From contig JBLHLC010000065.1 of NCBI GenBank assembly GCA_047619685.1, positions 1 to 15,180 of the forward strand: a DNA stretch of 15,180 nucleotides. Direction: 5' to 3'. This document shows, in pieces, positions 13,247-15,180 of this stretch. How positions within the stretch are numbered: position 1 is the stretch's first letter; each line of letters begins with the position of its first letter. A program made the position numbers and the translations under genes. The notes under the pieces are model-generated. The model saw only the letters and a program-made list of their open reading frames with translations. It searched no databases and was not told where the DNA came from. This DNA comes from JABDJZ01 sp047619685 (GTDB lineage Bacteria > Bacteroidota > Rhodothermia > Rhodothermales > UBA10348).

Positions 13247-15180
13247 CTAAAGTGTTTTCAGGAGAGCGTCCAGTTCCATCTCGTCCGCAACGCGAACCTG
13301 CCGCGCCTTGGATCCCTCAAAGGGGCCCACAATCCCTGCGTCCTCGAGCTGATCGACAATTCGGGCGGCTCTGGAGTAGCCCACAGAAAGCTTGCGTTGG
13401 AGGAGGGACACCGAACCCTGCTGGCTCCTGACGATGACCCGCGCTGCCTCTTGGAAGAGGTCGTCAAGCGCGCCGCCACCGCTGCTTTGGTGTGCGCCAA
13501 CCGCCTCTTCGACCGAGGGGAGCAGGTAGGGCCCAGGGCCACGCTGTGCACCGATAAATGCGGTGACCGCGTCGATTTCCTCTATGGAGACGTAGGGTCC
13601 CTGGAGTCGGATAATCTTGCTGCCCAACATGTACAGAAGGTCACCGTTGCCAACCAGGCCTTCGGCGCCGTTCTGGTCCAGGATGGTCCGGGAGTCAATC
13701 TTGGAGGCTACCTGGTAGGCCATCCGAGCCGGAAAATTGGCCTTAATGAGGCCGGTAATCACGTCAACGGACGGCCGCTGGGTAGCGAGAATCAAGTGTA
13801 TTCCGATGGCGCGGGCCATTTGAGCCAGGCGCGCGATGGGCGCCTCGATATCCTTGCCGGCCGTCATCATCAGGTCGGCCAGTTCGTCCACAATGACCAC
13901 GATGTACGGGAGGTGCTTGTGCCCATCTTCAACCTTGAGAGCGCCCTCTGCGAACCGCTGGTTGTACTCCTTGATCGAGCGGACCTGGGCGGATGAAAGC
14001 AGGTCATACCTGTCCTCCATTTCGCGCTCGCAACTTTTCAGGGTACCCAGGGCCTGGGCTACATCGGTAATGATCGGAGACTCCGCCTCGGGAGGCATTG
14101 CCACATAGTGCGAAGCAATTTTTCCGTACGCCGAGAGTTCGATCTTCTTGGGATCGATCATCACAAATTTCAGGTCCTGGGGCGAGCAGGCGTACAGAAG
14201 TCCGGCAATGAATGTGTTGAGCCCGACAGACTTCCCGGAACCGGTGGCTCCCGCAATCAGGCAGTGCGGCTGTTTGGTGAGGTCCTGCAGGACCACCTCG
14301 CCCTCGATGGACTTACCCAGAATCAGGGGCAGTTCCATCTCGTTATCCCGAAACTTGGCGGTCCCGATGAGGTCGCGGATCCGCACAGTCTCACGGTGTC
14401 GGTTGGGAATTTCCACGCCGATGGCGGTCTTGCCGGGAATCGGAGCGATCATCCGGATGCCAGGCGCCGCCATGGCCATGGCGAGGTCGTTCTCCAGTGC
14501 CGTGATCCGACTGATCTTGACGCCCGGTGCAGGCGTCAGCTCGTAGAGGGTCACCGTTGGGCCGATGATCGCATTAATCTCTACGATCTCAATGTTGTAG
14601 GTGCTGAGCTTGTCCAGGAGGATGCTCTTGTTTTCCTCCAATTCGGCGTAGTCCACCGTGGTGCCGAGGCCTTCTTCCTGATCCAGAAGATCAAGTGGCG
14701 GCATGTTGAAAGGCGAGCGCAGGCCCGTGGTCGCCTTCAGTTGATCGGTCCGCTCTTCTTCGACCCGCTCGGCGACGTGAAGAGCAACCTTGTCGGGATC
14801 GAGTCCGCCGGTTGGGGAGGCCCCGCGTGGAGAGTTGGCGTACTCCCCGGCGGACGTCGCGCGATTGGGCGACGGCAGGCCGGGGCCGGGCGGTCTCACC
14901 ATGTGTGCCTCGCGGGGGACTTGGAACCGAGCCTCCGGTGTCGCAGGCGCGGCCATTCCCGTGGACGGGCGGGCTGGACCAGATGCACTGGACGTGCCGG
15001 ACGACGCAGACTTGGACCCTGCCGAAAGTTCTTTGGCCTCCGTTCTGGCCTGTAGACGCTCTGCGAGCGCCTCCTTGCGCATCTCCTTCCGCTCAAGCCT
15101 TTCAACGGCGTAATTCTGCCATCCGGCTTTGGACTTCTTTCCGGCGTTGACGAACAGGTTTTCGACCCGGTCCAGGGATC
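13247..15180 (-). CDS. ftsK: DNA translocase FtsK, 5'-truncated by the window edge
   Basis: FtsK is the septum-anchored hexameric motor that pumps chromosome ends apart and activates XerCD recombination at dif. The reading frame runs without a stop to the window edge, so about 644 residues are visible and the N-terminal membrane domain is missing. Numbering from ATG 15082 (an internal Met), residues 1-120 are a Ser/Pro/Ala-rich, partly charged linker. The alpha-beta motor follows: VDYAELEENKSILLDKLSTY at 143-162, Walker A GATGSGKS at 278-285 (14228-14251), Walker B YIVVIVDE at 393-400 (13883-13906), and HLILATQRPSVDVITGLIKANFPARMA (429-455). The C-terminal winged-helix gamma domain (about 540-599; 13286-13465; SLLQRKLSVGYSRAARIVDQLEDAGIVGP) is the DNA-sequence-reading and XerD-contacting part. 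Large open frames on the + strand at 13160-13996 and 14108-15055 are shadows of this gene. purK begins 6 bases downstream of its stop. Confidence 0.97.
   Translation of the reverse strand, partial: SLDRVENLFVNAGKKSKAGWQNYAVERLERKEMRKEALAERLQARTEAKELSAGSKSASSGTSSASGPARPSTGMAAPATPEARFQVPREAHMVRPPGPGLPSPNRATSAGEYANSPRGASPTGGLDPDKVALHVAERVEEERTDQLKATTGLRSPFNMPPLDLLDQEEGLGTTVDYAELEENKSILLDKLSTYNIEIVEINAIIGPTVTLYELTPAPGVKISRITALENDLAMAMAAPGIRMIAPIPGKTAIGVEIPNRHRETVRIRDLIGTAKFRDNEMELPLILGKSIEGEVVLQDLTKQPHCLIAGATGSGKSVGLNTFIAGLLYACSPQDLKFVMIDPKKIELSAYGKIASHYVAMPPEAESPIITDVAQALGTLKSCEREMEDRYDLLSSAQVRSIKEYNQRFAEGALKVEDGHKHLPYIVVIVDELADLMMTAGKDIEAPIARLAQMARAIGIHLILATQRPSVDVITGLIKANFPARMAYQVASKIDSRTILDQNGAEGLVGNGDLLYMLGSKIIRLQGPYVSIEEIDAVTAFIGAQRGPGPYLLPSVEEAVGAHQSSGGGALDDLFQEAARVIVRSQQGSVSLLQRKLSVGYSRAARIVDQLEDAGIVGPFEGSKARQVRVADEMELDALLKTL

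Noticed and set aside
13160..13996. Long + strand open frame of 278 codons
   Set aside because: It lies antisense to the end of ftsK and the start of purK, both of which have full conserved motifs. Its translation shows no family pattern, as expected of a shadow in GC-rich DNA.
14108..15055. Long + strand open frame of 315 codons
   Set aside because: It is entirely antisense to the FtsK motor and linker, with a His/Arg/Gly-rich composition typical of a shadow frame and no ribosome site or recognisable domain.

Overview
The window looks like a chromosomal segment of a moderately GC-rich (roughly 55-60% by eye) member of the Bacteroidota/Rhodothermota side of the bacterial tree. The indications are the combination of GWxTD-domain proteins, a CarboxypepD_reg-type TonB-dependent receptor paired with a DUF4249-like lipoprotein, a futalosine-pathway menaquinone gene (MqnA family), and an alanine/lysine-rich extension on ribosomal protein S16. 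A Rhodothermia-type organism is my best guess; no marker here is decisive. No mobile element, CRISPR array, tRNA or rRNA was seen. Coding density is very high: the longest gene-free stretch is about 140 bases (8953-9093).

Layout on the + strand. 1-2178 is the classic translation operon rpsP (3' end only) - rimM - trmD - rplS. A strong hairpin at 2223-2256 closes it. 2270-3535 holds a divergent MqnA/MqnD-family gene followed 3 bases later by smpB (trans-translation). 3640-11514 is a four-gene cell-envelope block: a secreted GWxTD protein, a TonB-dependent receptor whose start lies inside the preceding gene, a DUF4249-like lipoprotein overlapping it by 4 bases, and a second, larger GWxTD protein homologous to the first.

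Layout on the - strand. 15180-11486 is ftsK (5' end outside the window) - purK - purE, tightly packed. It converges on the second GWxTD gene so closely that the two coding regions overlap tail to tail by 29 bases.

How the genes work together. The first block builds and matures the ribosome (S16, 30S maturation, tRNA m1G37 methylation, L19). SmpB rescues stalled ribosomes. PurK and PurE carry out consecutive steps of de novo purine synthesis beside the FtsK chromosome translocase. The least understood and most interesting part is the envelope block: two paralogous periplasmic or outer-membrane-associated GWxTD proteins bracket an outer-membrane receptor/lipoprotein pair. Its gene order and forced overlaps suggest one envelope module of unknown function. 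Each paralog departs from the five-residue family signature at a different position (GVETD in one, GWETQ in the other).
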